This document shows, piece by piece, positions 27,265 to 34,940 of a stretch of DNA of 64,000 bases. A model generated the notes under the pieces. That model ran no database searches, was not told the DNA's origin, and saw nothing but the letters and a program-made list of their open reading frames with translations. The stretch's first letter is position 1. Each line of letters starts with the position of its first letter. A program made the translations under genes and the position numbers. Source of the stretch: Lachnospiraceae bacterium (GTDB lineage: Bacteria; Bacillota; Clostridia; Lachnospirales; Lachnospiraceae); contig JAFYYN010000138.1 in NCBI GenBank assembly GCA_017557525.1, forward strand, positions 1 to 64,000, written 5' to 3'.

Positions 27265-28245
27265 CTATTTATGGTCATAAGGATGTACAGTCTTGATAGT
27301 CCCATCCTCATTATAGAAGATTTCTGTAAATTTAACGTTTCTCCTGTGATTGATACCCTTTGATATCTCACAGTCATGGTAGAACAGATACCACTTTCCA
27401 TGATACTCTATAATGGAATGATGTGTGGTCCATCCGATAACCGGCTCCATCAGCCTGCCTCTGTAGGTGAAAGGTCCCTCAGGACTTGTACCTGTAGCAT
27501 ATACAAGATAATGAGTTGTACCGGTAGAGTATGAAAGATAGTAAAGCCCGTTATACTTATGCATCCAAGGGCCCTCGAAATAACGTCTGTCCTCATCTCC
27601 TGCCTTAATAGGCTCGCCATTCTCATCAAGGATCTGGATCATCTTAGGAGTAGCCTTAAAGGTCTTCATATCTTCATTAAGTTCTGCAAAGAACGGTCCG
27701 AGTGCGGGCTCATCTGCACCGATTTCCCTGGGGTTCTCAACAAATGAACCTGTCATCCATTTCTCAAGCTGTCCACCCCAAAGTCCGCCGTTGTAGCAGT
27801 AATATCTGCCGTTTTCCTCAAAAACTGCCGGGTCAATACTCATACTGCCGGGTATGAAGTTATCCTCTGCCTTAAAAGGACCTACCGGGCTGTCGCCTAC
27901 AGCTACGCCTAAACGGAACACACCCTGCTGATCCCTTGCCGGGAAATAGAGATAGTATTTTCCATCCTTAAATGCAGCGTCGGGAGCCCACATCTGCTTG
28001 CTAACCCACGGAACATCCTTCATATGAAGAGCCTCACCGTTGTCGATACAAGGTGTTGCCTCATCCAGATTGTCCATGGAAAGGATATGGTAGTCCTCCA
28101 TAGCATATTCAATACCCTCATCGTCATCCGCACCGTCATGGGGCAGATCGTGTGAAGGGTATACGTAAATCTTGTCATTAAATACGTGCGCGGAAGGATC
28201 CGCAGTAAATATATTGGTTACTAAAGCTTCTCTCTGTTTTGCCAT
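27265..28245 (-). CDS. Family 43 glycoside hydrolase
   Basis: A 326-residue single-domain GH43 enzyme, a five-bladed beta-propeller acting on arabinose- or xylose-containing plant polysaccharides. Visible landmarks: the catalytic base aspartate in FTADPSAHVF near the start, MWAPDAAFKDGKYYLYFPA, SIDPAVFEENGRYYCYNGG, and the catalytic acid in RYFEGPWMHKYNGLYYLSYS. There is no signal peptide, so it acts on imported oligosaccharides. The start at 28245 is chosen because GGAGG lies just upstream; the frame could extend 26 more codons, but those codons are translated from the intergenic repeat (copy D). It is tandem with a second GH43 gene. Confidence 0.92.
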   Translation of the reverse strand: MAKQREALVTNIFTADPSAHVFNDKIYVYPSHDLPHDGADDDEGIEYAMEDYHILSMDNLDEATPCIDNGEALHMKDVPWVSKQMWAPDAAFKDGKYYLYFPARDQQGVFRLGVAVGDSPVGPFKAEDNFIPGSMSIDPAVFEENGRYYCYNGGLWGGQLEKWMTGSFVENPREIGADEPALGPFFAELNEDMKTFKATPKMIQILDENGEPIKAGDEDRRYFEGPWMHKYNGLYYLSYSTGTTHYLVYATGTSPEGPFTYRGRLMEPVIGWTTHHSIIEYHGKWYLFYHDCEISKGINHRRNVKFTEIFYNEDGTIKTVHPYDHK

Positions 28246-28271
28246 GTTTGTTAGTCTCCTCTTTATATTTT

Positions 28272-28318
28272 GGCTTCCCCTCGAGGGGAAGCTGTCCGCG
28301 TAGCGGACTGATGAGGTG
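28272..28318. repeat. Dispersed palindromic repeat, copy D (complete)
   Basis: GGCTTCCCCTCGAGGGGAAGC followed by a second hairpin GTCCGC-GTA-GCGGAC (28294-28308) and TGATGAGGTG. It fills the gap between the two GH43 genes. Confidence 0.8.
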
Positions 28319-28330
28319 TTCACCTCCCAA

Positions 28331-29737
28331 TTAGATCAACTCAAACGACTTGAAACTGCAGCTTCCGCCCTCACAGAACGTGAAATACAGCGCATTCACT
28401 CCGTCAGGTATAGCAATATCAGCCTCGTGAGCCTCCCAGAAGTTCGAGCTCTCAAGCTTTATGGTTCCAAGCACCTCGCCATCCCACTTGGTCCTTACCT
28501 CAAAGTAACCGTAGGAATAACCTCTGGTAGTAACCCTTACCTTGGTGATACCCTTACAGTCAAAGTACTTGAAACCAATAGTATCGCCTTTCTTTACATT
28601 ATATACATAGCCGAGCTCTTCGTCTCCGTCGCGCCCGTCCATAATAATCTTGGCGTTATTTCCGATAAATCCCATACCGAACTGCCCGGGCTTTGCATCC
28701 TTATTAAACAGGTTACAGCAGATATAAGTAGGATATTCTCCCTTACCTACAAGTGGTCCACCGTTAAGTCCGCAGGAAGTCATCTCAACCTGCTTAATGG
28801 AACCATCAGCCTCGAACTTGATCTTTTCAGCACAGCCCTGGCGGCTAAACCAAGTACCATTGGTCTGGCGATGATAGAAAATATACCAGTCATCACCTAT
28901 CTGTACAATGCTTCCGTGATCATTACCGGGAGTACCTGCTATCATCTCCTTGGGCTTATAGCTGTCTATACCGACATCCGCGTTACTTACTATAACTCCG
29001 CCATACTTAAAGTCCCCGTCAGGTCTCTTAGATGTAGCATAGCAGAGCTCATGCATAACCTGCGAAGAGTAGATGTAATAGTAAGTATCCCCTCTCTTCC
29101 TTATGGAAGAAGCCTCAAAGAAAGCGTGCCCCTCATACTCGGTACCTGCCGCATACATAACACCGGGCACAATCCTTACAGGATCCTGGATAATGGTAAG
29201 CATGTCCTTGTCTAGAACACAGCAGAAGGAACCGGTTCTTGACTTATCTCCCATGCCGCAGAAACCGGTGTAGAGATATGTCTTTCCGTCCTCAGTTATA
29301 ACGCCGGGGTCAAACTGGGGCTCATCGCCCTGTCTTTCGCCAAGCCTTGTACCATCCTGGTAATGAACATGCCCGTAGAACTCATACTTTCCTGCGGGCG
29401 TATCACAAACCGCTACAGAAACGATCGGCACCTTGTCCAGGCAGTAATACATATAGTACCTGCCATCGGGGCCGACAGTAACATCTGGTGCGTAAAGCAC
29501 CATTCTTCCGTCATTTGCCGGGTCAGCCAGCCTTGGATAAGTGATACCTTCATATCTCCAACTTCCAAGATCATCAATAGGAGCCGACCAACCTACATAG
29601 TCCCCAAGGCAGAATGCCTGCCCGTTATACAGGTCATGAGACCCATAAACATACACCCTACCGTCAAACACATACGGTTCGCCATCGGGCACATACTCCC
29701 AAGAAGGCAGGTAAGGGTTAAAAGCCTGTTTTTTCAT
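28331..29737 (-). CDS. Family 43 glycoside hydrolase with C-terminal CBM6-like domain
   Basis: A 468-residue enzyme: GH43 propeller at about 1-325 (PYVFDGRVYVYGSHDLYNG, LYAPDVTVGPDGRYYMYYC, FDPGVITEDGKTYLYTGF, FFEASSIRKRGDTYYYIYS), then a C-terminal beta-sandwich at about 345-468 (KGDTIGFKYFDCKGITKV, ending SCSFKSFELI) typical of CBM6-like carbohydrate-binding modules. There is no signal peptide. It likely removes arabinofuranose or xylose from oligosaccharides inside the cell. The start at 29737 is set by a GGAGG site 6 bases upstream, so the first 13 codons of the longest frame are excluded. It precedes the smaller GH43 in one transcription unit. Confidence 0.93.
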   Translation of the reverse strand: MKKQAFNPYLPSWEYVPDGEPYVFDGRVYVYGSHDLYNGQAFCLGDYVGWSAPIDDLGSWRYEGITYPRLADPANDGRMVLYAPDVTVGPDGRYYMYYCLDKVPIVSVAVCDTPAGKYEFYGHVHYQDGTRLGERQGDEPQFDPGVITEDGKTYLYTGFCGMGDKSRTGSFCCVLDKDMLTIIQDPVRIVPGVMYAAGTEYEGHAFFEASSIRKRGDTYYYIYSSQVMHELCYATSKRPDGDFKYGGVIVSNADVGIDSYKPKEMIAGTPGNDHGSIVQIGDDWYIFYHRQTNGTWFSRQGCAEKIKFEADGSIKQVEMTSCGLNGGPLVGKGEYPTYICCNLFNKDAKPGQFGMGFIGNNAKIIMDGRDGDEELGYVYNVKKGDTIGFKYFDCKGITKVRVTTRGYSYGYFEVRTKWDGEVLGTIKLESSNFWEAHEADIAIPDGVNALYFTFCEGGSCSFKSFELI

Positions 29738-29855
29738 TGCAAACCTCCATACATTCTCTTTTTCCAATATTTGCATAAATCAGCAGCCATGTCTCAATTG
29801 CCAGTAGCATGGTGTTACGATTTACTTATTGCAAATACGGACTTGTATGTGATTT

Positions 29856-29884
29856 ATTATATATTATTATAAAGATTTTATCAA
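29856..29884 (-). promoter_or_regulatory. Promoter of the GH43 pair
   Basis: Minus-strand TTGATA (29879-29884), 17-base spacer, TATAAT (29856-29861). It leaves a leader of about 110 bases. Confidence 0.7.
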
Positions 29885-29969
29885 CTAAATAATTTGGGAT
29901 TATCTTGTACAGATAACAAAGCACTCTACATAAATCTTTATAGGATGATTAGAGATATTTAGGGAATAC

Positions 29970-30605
29970 TCAACGGTATATGATAACTTTGTTAATAGCT
30001 ACCCCCATCGATGAAAACCTTACCTCATACTCTGTCATGATATTACCTTCAGCATACTCACTGTTGTGGAGGTCATAGGTAACATCCCTTGTTTTCCATC
30101 CGGTCTCCACTGCTGCCTCCAGTGAATAATCAAAGAGACTCCTGTTGTCAGTTTTAAACTCTATAAAACCATCCTTAGACAGGAATTCATCATATAATTT
30201 AAGGAATCTTGGAGAAGTAAGTCTCCTAAGTGCATGCCTGTCCTTAGGCCAGGGATCGGAGAAATTAAGATAGATCCTCTCCACCTCATCCTTTTCAAAT
30301 ACGGTATTGATCTCATCGGCATTAAAAGCCATGAGCTTTAGATTGGGGAGTTTTAATTCTTCCTGCTTTTTTAAAGCCTTATACAGCACAGTAGGCACCC
30401 TTTCGATACCTACATAGTTTATACCGGGATTTTGGGACGCCAATGTCATCAGAAACTGCCCCTTCCCCATACCTATCTCAATATGAATCGGGTTATCATT
30501 CCCGAAAAGCTCGTTCCAGTGCCCTTTCCTGCTCTTTGGGGCCTGCTCCACATATTCACTGTTTTCTACTGCTATATCCGCCTTTGGGTTATGTCTGAGT
30601 CTCAT
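29970..30605 (-). CDS. trmB: tRNA (guanine-N7-)-methyltransferase
   Basis: A 211-residue SAM-dependent enzyme that methylates G46 in the tRNA variable loop. Typical TrmB features: IEIGMGKGQFL (SAM site), GIERVPTVLYKAL, NFSDPWPKDRHALRRL and the closing TDNRSLFDYSL and EYEVRF. Length is usual. It begins only 6 bases after the ABC exporter gene upstream, so it may be co-transcribed with the peptide cluster, though its function is unrelated housekeeping. Confidence 0.96.
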   Translation of the reverse strand: MRLRHNPKADIAVENSEYVEQAPKSRKGHWNELFGNDNPIHIEIGMGKGQFLMTLASQNPGINYVGIERVPTVLYKALKKQEELKLPNLKLMAFNADEINTVFEKDEVERIYLNFSDPWPKDRHALRRLTSPRFLKLYDEFLSKDGFIEFKTDNRSLFDYSLEAAVETGWKTRDVTYDLHNSEYAEGNIMTEYEVRFSSMGVAINKVIIYR

Positions 30606-30611
30606 TTTACG

Positions 30612-32393
30612 TTAAAAACCTCTTACCATCTCATCAATTTCTTCGTCATTAAGTATAACACATTTTTTATCTTTTATGGCATATACCCTGGTGCAGGCAC
30701 TAAGTACAGTGGGCCTGTGTGTTGTAACTATCAGAGTTCTAGGGTATTCGTCCTTCATGATATTCTTAAGAACCTTGCGTTCCGTAGCAACATCAAGTGC
30801 TGAAGTAGCCTCATCAAGAAGCAAAAGCGGTGATTTTCTAATTATTGCCCTGGCTATAGAAAGCCTCTGAGCCTGACCTTCTGAAATACCGCCACCACGT
30901 TCTTTAAGTTCAGAGTTAATACCATTCGGCATTTTCTCAACAAACTCCTTTGCGCATGCCATGTCAAGAGCCGCCCAGATTTCTTCATCTGTTGCATCAG
31001 GCTTAACAAAACGCATATTTTCAGCTATAGTACCTGAAAGCATGGTATTTCCTTGTGGAACATAGGAGAAAAGCTTTCTGGTCGAAGCACATAAAGGAAT
31101 AATATCTGCTTCATCTTTTGACAAATTATTTCCTCCATGTAAATATCCTTTTCCAGCTTTAGGATTAACAATTGAAAGAATCAAGCGCATCAAAGTTGTC
31201 TTTCCTTCACCGGAAGGTCCTACTAGCCCAATAATTTCATGAGGATGAGCTTTAAGCGATGCACCATCAAAGACCTGATTTCCGTTAAGATACGAGTACC
31301 TTATATCTTCAAGGCAAATACCAATTCCATCTATACTATGCCGTTTACCCAGTTTATCCACTTCTTCATCACGCGAATAATCCTCTCTTGGCATCTCTAA
31401 TATGTCCATCAATCTTCCTGCAGAAGTTGTTATCCTTATTGATGTCGGTACAAGAGAAGTTAACGAATGCAATGCCCCTGTCAAAGAGCCCGATAAAGAT
31501 AAAAACATTGTCATAGTTCCATATGAAATGACTCCGCTCCATACCCTATATATTCCCCATCCATACGAAGAATAGGTTACTGCTAATCCTGCAACAGAAA
31601 GAATTATGCTAGTCCAAATAGACATTTTTTTAAAATCCAACTGCATTCTTATATGCTCTTTCTGAAGCTGTCTAAGTCTCTCTACGTATAGTCGTACAAG
31701 AGAAAAAGCCTTAATTGTCTGTATATTAGAAAAGGTCTCTTGGTTAAATCCAGATAATTTTGCACCCATTTCCATACTTTTTTTATTGTTCTCCATCATC
31801 CTTCGCATCAATTTTCTAGATAATATTAGTGATACCGGCATTCCCATGAGAGCAAAACCTGCAAATGTCCAATCATAATATACTACAACAGCTAATGAAG
31901 AAATAAAACGTCCAACATATATCAAAAGATTCGGAATAAAATTAAGAACACCAGAAGAAACCATGCCAGCATCCCCACTCCATCTTGCAAGCAAATCCCC
32001 TGTATGGTATCCCGTCAAAGATTCCCAATCCGTCACCATAATCTTTTCAAAAATATCAGATTTTATTTCTGCGTCAACTTTCATCTGAATGAAACTTGAA
32101 ATATAATCTGTAATCAAATTAATAATCGTTGAGCCTATTCCAAATCCAATCATCAAAGCAAATGTAGCAACAACCGCGCCTGTTTCATGTCCTGTAATAA
32201 TATCGACCAAATTTTTTGATATCCAACTTGAAATAATACCTACCCCAGTTCCAACAAAGCCAAGTAAAGTATATATTATCATAAATATCCAATACCGTTT
32301 TACATAAACATATATCCAACAGGTTTGTCTCCACATTTCTTTAAGTCTGCCTGACTTTAGTGATGAAAATATTAAAAACTTTTTCTTTTCCAT
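30612..32393 (-). CDS. ABC exporter (fused permease-ATPase), candidate peptide exporter
   Basis: A 593-residue half-exporter: a six-helix type IV membrane domain (about 30-325) and an ATPase domain with Walker A GPSGEGKTT, signature ISEGQAQR and Walker B LLLLDEATSALD. There is no N-terminal C39 peptidase domain, so it does not itself cleave a leader. It follows the 140-residue candidate substrate and the radical SAM gene across a terminator (32453-32478), which makes it the best local candidate for exporting a modified peptide; a general multidrug or lipid exporter is the alternative. A GGAG site precedes the start. Confidence 0.88.
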   Translation of the reverse strand: MEKKKFLIFSSLKSGRLKEMWRQTCWIYVYVKRYWIFMIIYTLLGFVGTGVGIISSWISKNLVDIITGHETGAVVATFALMIGFGIGSTIINLITDYISSFIQMKVDAEIKSDIFEKIMVTDWESLTGYHTGDLLARWSGDAGMVSSGVLNFIPNLLIYVGRFISSLAVVVYYDWTFAGFALMGMPVSLILSRKLMRRMMENNKKSMEMGAKLSGFNQETFSNIQTIKAFSLVRLYVERLRQLQKEHIRMQLDFKKMSIWTSIILSVAGLAVTYSSYGWGIYRVWSGVISYGTMTMFLSLSGSLTGALHSLTSLVPTSIRITTSAGRLMDILEMPREDYSRDEEVDKLGKRHSIDGIGICLEDIRYSYLNGNQVFDGASLKAHPHEIIGLVGPSGEGKTTLMRLILSIVNPKAGKGYLHGGNNLSKDEADIIPLCASTRKLFSYVPQGNTMLSGTIAENMRFVKPDATDEEIWAALDMACAKEFVEKMPNGINSELKERGGGISEGQAQRLSIARAIIRKSPLLLLDEATSALDVATERKVLKNIMKDEYPRTLIVTTHRPTVLSACTRVYAIKDKKCVILNDEEIDEMVRGF

Positions 32394-32452
32394 ATAATCT
32401 CCTGTTGTATATCAAATTAGGGAAATGATATTAAAACAAAATAAATTATAAA

Positions 32453-32478
32453 AAGGCCAGTTCAAAAGAACTGGCCTT
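32453..32478 (-). terminator. Strong terminator after the 140-residue candidate substrate gene
   Basis: AAGGCCAGTTC / GAACTGGCCTT perfect stem with a 4-base loop; T5 follows on the minus strand. It lies between the substrate-like gene and the ABC exporter. Confidence 0.9.
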
Positions 32479-32517
32479 CAATATGGCTTAAATATATAAT
32501 ACGATCAGCCAAAATAT

Positions 32518-32940
32518 TTATTTGTATATTTTCTCACATATTACATATCCACCATAGCAAGAAACAGATGAATCTTTACATTTAACATATAAATCACTAA
32601 TTCCGACAAATTCACCAGTAGGATTTCCGAAGTTGTTTCTCTTAACCTTTAAAGTTGATGTTCCATCACCGGCATACAAATCTACTGAACTAGTTTTTTC
32701 ATCATTAAATTCTACATCAGCACTAAAATTGAAAACAAATATCTGGGAATTGCTGGAATGATTATCCGTAGCATTGTGTGTTGCTTCAAAATGCACAACA
32801 TAACAATCCATACCAACTTCAGGCGCTTGATCAAATCTCTTAATAGTCAATGTCCAACAACCATCACCACTACCGCTAGCATACACGCCTTCAGCCAACT
32901 CTTCGTTATCTAAGATAACGGGACTAACATAATTCTTCAT
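32518..32940 (-). CDS. Candidate ribosomal-peptide substrate with conserved short leader (140 aa)
   Basis: A 140-residue protein of unknown family. Its first 22 residues look like the leaders of the two short peptides in this window: MKN, Tyr4, Pro7, an acidic middle (DNEELAEG) and VYAS at 19-22. The remainder begins GSGDGC and is rich in beta-strand patterns with Cys28, Cys44 and several C-terminal cysteines (KCKDSSVSCYGGYVICEK). No signal peptide or transmembrane helix is present. It has its own strong promoter and terminator, unlike ordinary operon genes, and sits between the radical SAM gene and the ABC exporter. A modified and exported protein is my inference; it may instead be an unmodified surface protein with this leader. 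Confidence 0.65.
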   Translation of the reverse strand: MKNYVSPVILDNEELAEGVYASGSGDGCWTLTIKRFDQAPEVGMDCYVVHFEATHNATDNHSSNSQIFVFNFSADVEFNDEKTSSVDLYAGDGTSTLKVKRNNFGNPTGEFVGISDLYVKCKDSSVSCYGGYVICEKIYK

Positions 32941-33002
32941 AAGAATCTCTCCTCTCTTATAATATAACTCCCATGCCGTATAAACGGCTCCCCTCTAGTA
33001 AA

Positions 33003-33019
33003 TTGACATACTCTGTCAA
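33003..33019 (-). promoter_or_regulatory. Possible operator in the leader of the 140-residue gene
   Basis: Perfect inverted repeat TTGACA-5 nt-TGTCAA located 11 bases downstream of the -10 hexamer, where a repressor would block elongation. A second small hairpin, GCCGT-ATAA-ACGGC, lies at 32975-32988. The rest of the 330-base gap (33059-33270) shows no gene. Confidence 0.4.
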
Positions 33020-33029
33020 CGTTAGCCTT

Positions 33030-33058
33030 ACTATAGCAAGTGAAAGAGGCTTTGTCAA
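33030..33058 (-). promoter_or_regulatory. Promoter of the 140-residue candidate substrate
   Basis: Minus-strand TTGACA (33053-33058) and TATAGT (33030-33035) separated by 17 bases, about 90 bases upstream of the start codon. Confidence 0.8.
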
Positions 33059-33270
33059 TAAATTTTTTATTAAAAACCCGCCATTTTCCTTTCATTTTTG
33101 TTAGTTTTGGCATACAAGGGGCTAAAACTACTTTGCATTTTTAATTCTCACAAATATAATATCGGATATTTTGCTTAATTATATAACCCCTATTTATCAA
33201 AAAAATTACCCCCAAGGGTCTATTTGCAACATAATCAAGCTTTTCCATTGCAAATCCATAATGACTAATA

Positions 33271-34416
33271 TCATTCACAATCAGGTATATGTGCTATCCC
33301 ATTACGAACCATTTCTTTGGTTCTTTCACACATACCTATAGGCATCTTCCCGGGTTCCGCAAATTGATACATATTCGCAGCGCAACGATTACAAACATCA
33401 TAATATGCACACCCATTACATTCAGGTACCCTAGGCCAATTATTTGCCTTCCGGTTTACTTCACGCCAGGCACTAAGAAAGCCATCCTTTAACGGATATG
33501 CCTGTATCCTCGTAAAATCTACACAGGGCATCATTGTACCTTTCCAATCTATAGCAAAAGAGGACCGTCCACCTCCACACAGCAATCCGCACTCCGAAGT
33601 TTCATGACTCGACCCTCCATAGGGAGGTAATTTCAATTCGTCAATCTCTCTGCATTCTCCTCCATTAAGCTCATAAAGATACTTCAGAGCCTTAATAAAC
33701 AACTTTAGTTCAATTTCATCTTTATGTTTGGAACGCCCTGTTTCTTCTCTAGGTGCATTTAAGCAATAATTAATTGATACAGACTTACAGAGTTCTCTGG
33801 CTACCCTGACTGTCTCAATTATATCTTCCCCCATATATTTATTCGGAGTAATACTGATGCCTACCGGGATATCAGCCTCTATGGCACGTTTTATATTCTT
33901 TTCAACAATCGAAAACACCCGCCGCCCTGTTACTTTTTCATATATCTCGTCATTACTACCATACAATGTCACCTGAACCACTGCCGGTAAATGTCTTTTG
34001 AAAAAATGAATTCTTTTTTCATCAAGTAACAACCCATTTGTCAGGACAGAAACCTCACATCCCAGACTATGCAGATAAAGAAATAAATCATCAAATCCGG
34101 GATAGGTAAGACAGTCCCCACCTGTAAGAATTGCCGAGAGCATTCCTGCCTCCCATGCCTGATACATTAAATTCTTCCAAGTATCAACCGTAAGAATAGA
34201 CCTATCATTCAGTTGTTCAGCATTAAGATGTACATAACACATTTTACAATCCAAATTACATAAAGGAGTAAGCTCAAATTTCCCATCAACAGGAACACCT
34301 TTATCTCTCGCCTTCATAGAAATGAATTTCATCGCATCTTTATAACTTCCTTTTTGATGCCCTGTTTTTTCGCGCATATTAGCTAAATGGCTAAACCAGG
34401 TTTCAGATTGATACAT
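33271..34416 (-). CDS. Radical SAM/SPASM peptide-modifying enzyme 1
   Basis: A 381-residue radical SAM enzyme. The cluster-binding motif is CxxxCxxC with Cys53, Cys57 and Cys60 (LCNLDCKMCYVHL). The C-terminal SPASM region carries many cysteines for auxiliary Fe-S clusters (CGLLCGGG, PCVDF, CNGCAYYDVCNRCA, MCERT). Enzymes of this shape install thioether, C-C or epimerised residues in ribosomal peptides. The N-terminal 45 residues are not a recognisable RRE. It lies 124 bases downstream of a 79-residue peptide gene and is a close paralog of the enzyme at 42332, to which it aligns from end to end. Substrate assignment is inference from neighbourhood. Confidence 0.9.
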   Translation of the reverse strand: MYQSETWFSHLANMREKTGHQKGSYKDAMKFISMKARDKGVPVDGKFELTPLCNLDCKMCYVHLNAEQLNDRSILTVDTWKNLMYQAWEAGMLSAILTGGDCLTYPGFDDLFLYLHSLGCEVSVLTNGLLLDEKRIHFFKRHLPAVVQVTLYGSNDEIYEKVTGRRVFSIVEKNIKRAIEADIPVGISITPNKYMGEDIIETVRVARELCKSVSINYCLNAPREETGRSKHKDEIELKLFIKALKYLYELNGGECREIDELKLPPYGGSSHETSECGLLCGGGRSSFAIDWKGTMMPCVDFTRIQAYPLKDGFLSAWREVNRKANNWPRVPECNGCAYYDVCNRCAANMYQFAEPGKMPIGMCERTKEMVRNGIAHIPDCE

Positions 34417-34478
34417 GCTTATATCCTTTCCGTTATATGATCACTTATATCATAATAAAGGCATTAATATGTATATTC

Positions 34479-34506
34479 AAAAAGGCATCTCCATTAAGAA
34501 ATGCCT
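34479..34506 (-). terminator. Terminator-like hairpin between peptide gene 1 and radical SAM gene 1
   Basis: AGGCAT / ATGCCT stem with a 12-base loop followed by TTTTT on the minus strand, 35 bases after the peptide gene stop. It is weak enough to allow read-through into the radical SAM gene. Confidence 0.6.
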
Positions 34507-34540
34507 CAACATAACACTTTGTATAAGAAAAGAATTATAA

Positions 34541-34780
34541 TCAACTTTTTGCACAGCCATGACCGCGATTCTTATTACTATTGGGATTACAAGGTTCCGT
34601 CGTACCCACAACATTACTGGTATTATGGGTATAGCATGAATTTCCACTGCTATTTCCTGCTTTTCCATTCCCATTACCACCGTTAGAAGTACTATTATTG
34701 TCTTCATCAGAAGCAACAACATTTTCTACATAATTGAATTCATATTTTTCAGCCATCGGTGATTCATATTTTTTCTTCAT
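34541..34780 (-). CDS. Candidate RiPP precursor peptide 1 (79 aa)
   Basis: A 79-residue peptide with a leader-like N-terminus: MKKKYE, Pro8, EK at 11-12, Phe15, Tyr17, Glu19 and VVAS at 21-24. This half matches the 58-residue peptide at 42087 nearly position for position. The remainder (25-79) is a very Asn/Ser/Gly-rich stretch with cysteines at about 49, 63 and 76, no hydrophobic core and no aromatic residue apart from one Tyr, as expected of a peptide core. Promoter TTGACA-17-TATACT and a GAGGG site support real expression. It lies just upstream of radical SAM enzyme 1. The final modification is unknown. Confidence 0.75.
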   Translation of the reverse strand: MKKKYESPMAEKYEFNYVENVVASDEDNNSTSNGGNGNGKAGNSSGNSCYTHNTSNVVGTTEPCNPNSNKNRGHGCAKS

Positions 34781-34862
34781 GGGCTTTCCCTCACTTAATA
34801 TACATAGTCTTTGAAAACTTCAGCCTTTTAAGGTGTCAGTCTATCCACTGCCTAACAACTAA

Positions 34863-34891
34863 AGTATACTAAGAAAATACTTATCTGTCAA
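34863..34891 (-). promoter_or_regulatory. Promoter of candidate precursor 1
   Basis: Minus-strand TTGACA (34886-34891), 17-base spacer, TATACT (34863-34868), about 80 bases upstream of the start codon. Confidence 0.85.
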
Positions 34892-34940
34892 TGGAAATAA
34901 TATTTCGTTTTTGATAGAACTGTTAGTCATTTTACATTTT

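Noticed and set aside
28246-28323. N-terminal extension of the first GH43
   Set aside because: The 26 extra codons come from dispersed repeat D, while GGAGG precedes the internal ATG at 28245.
28316-29215. A 299-codon plus-strand frame opposite the GH43-CBM6 gene
   Set aside because: Antisense to a clearly recognisable enzyme, without a Shine-Dalgarno site; coding shadow.
34477-34722. An 81-codon minus-strand frame overlapping the 79-residue precursor
   Set aside because: Same strand, different frame; lacks the leader, ribosome binding site and promoter fit of the precursor frame.
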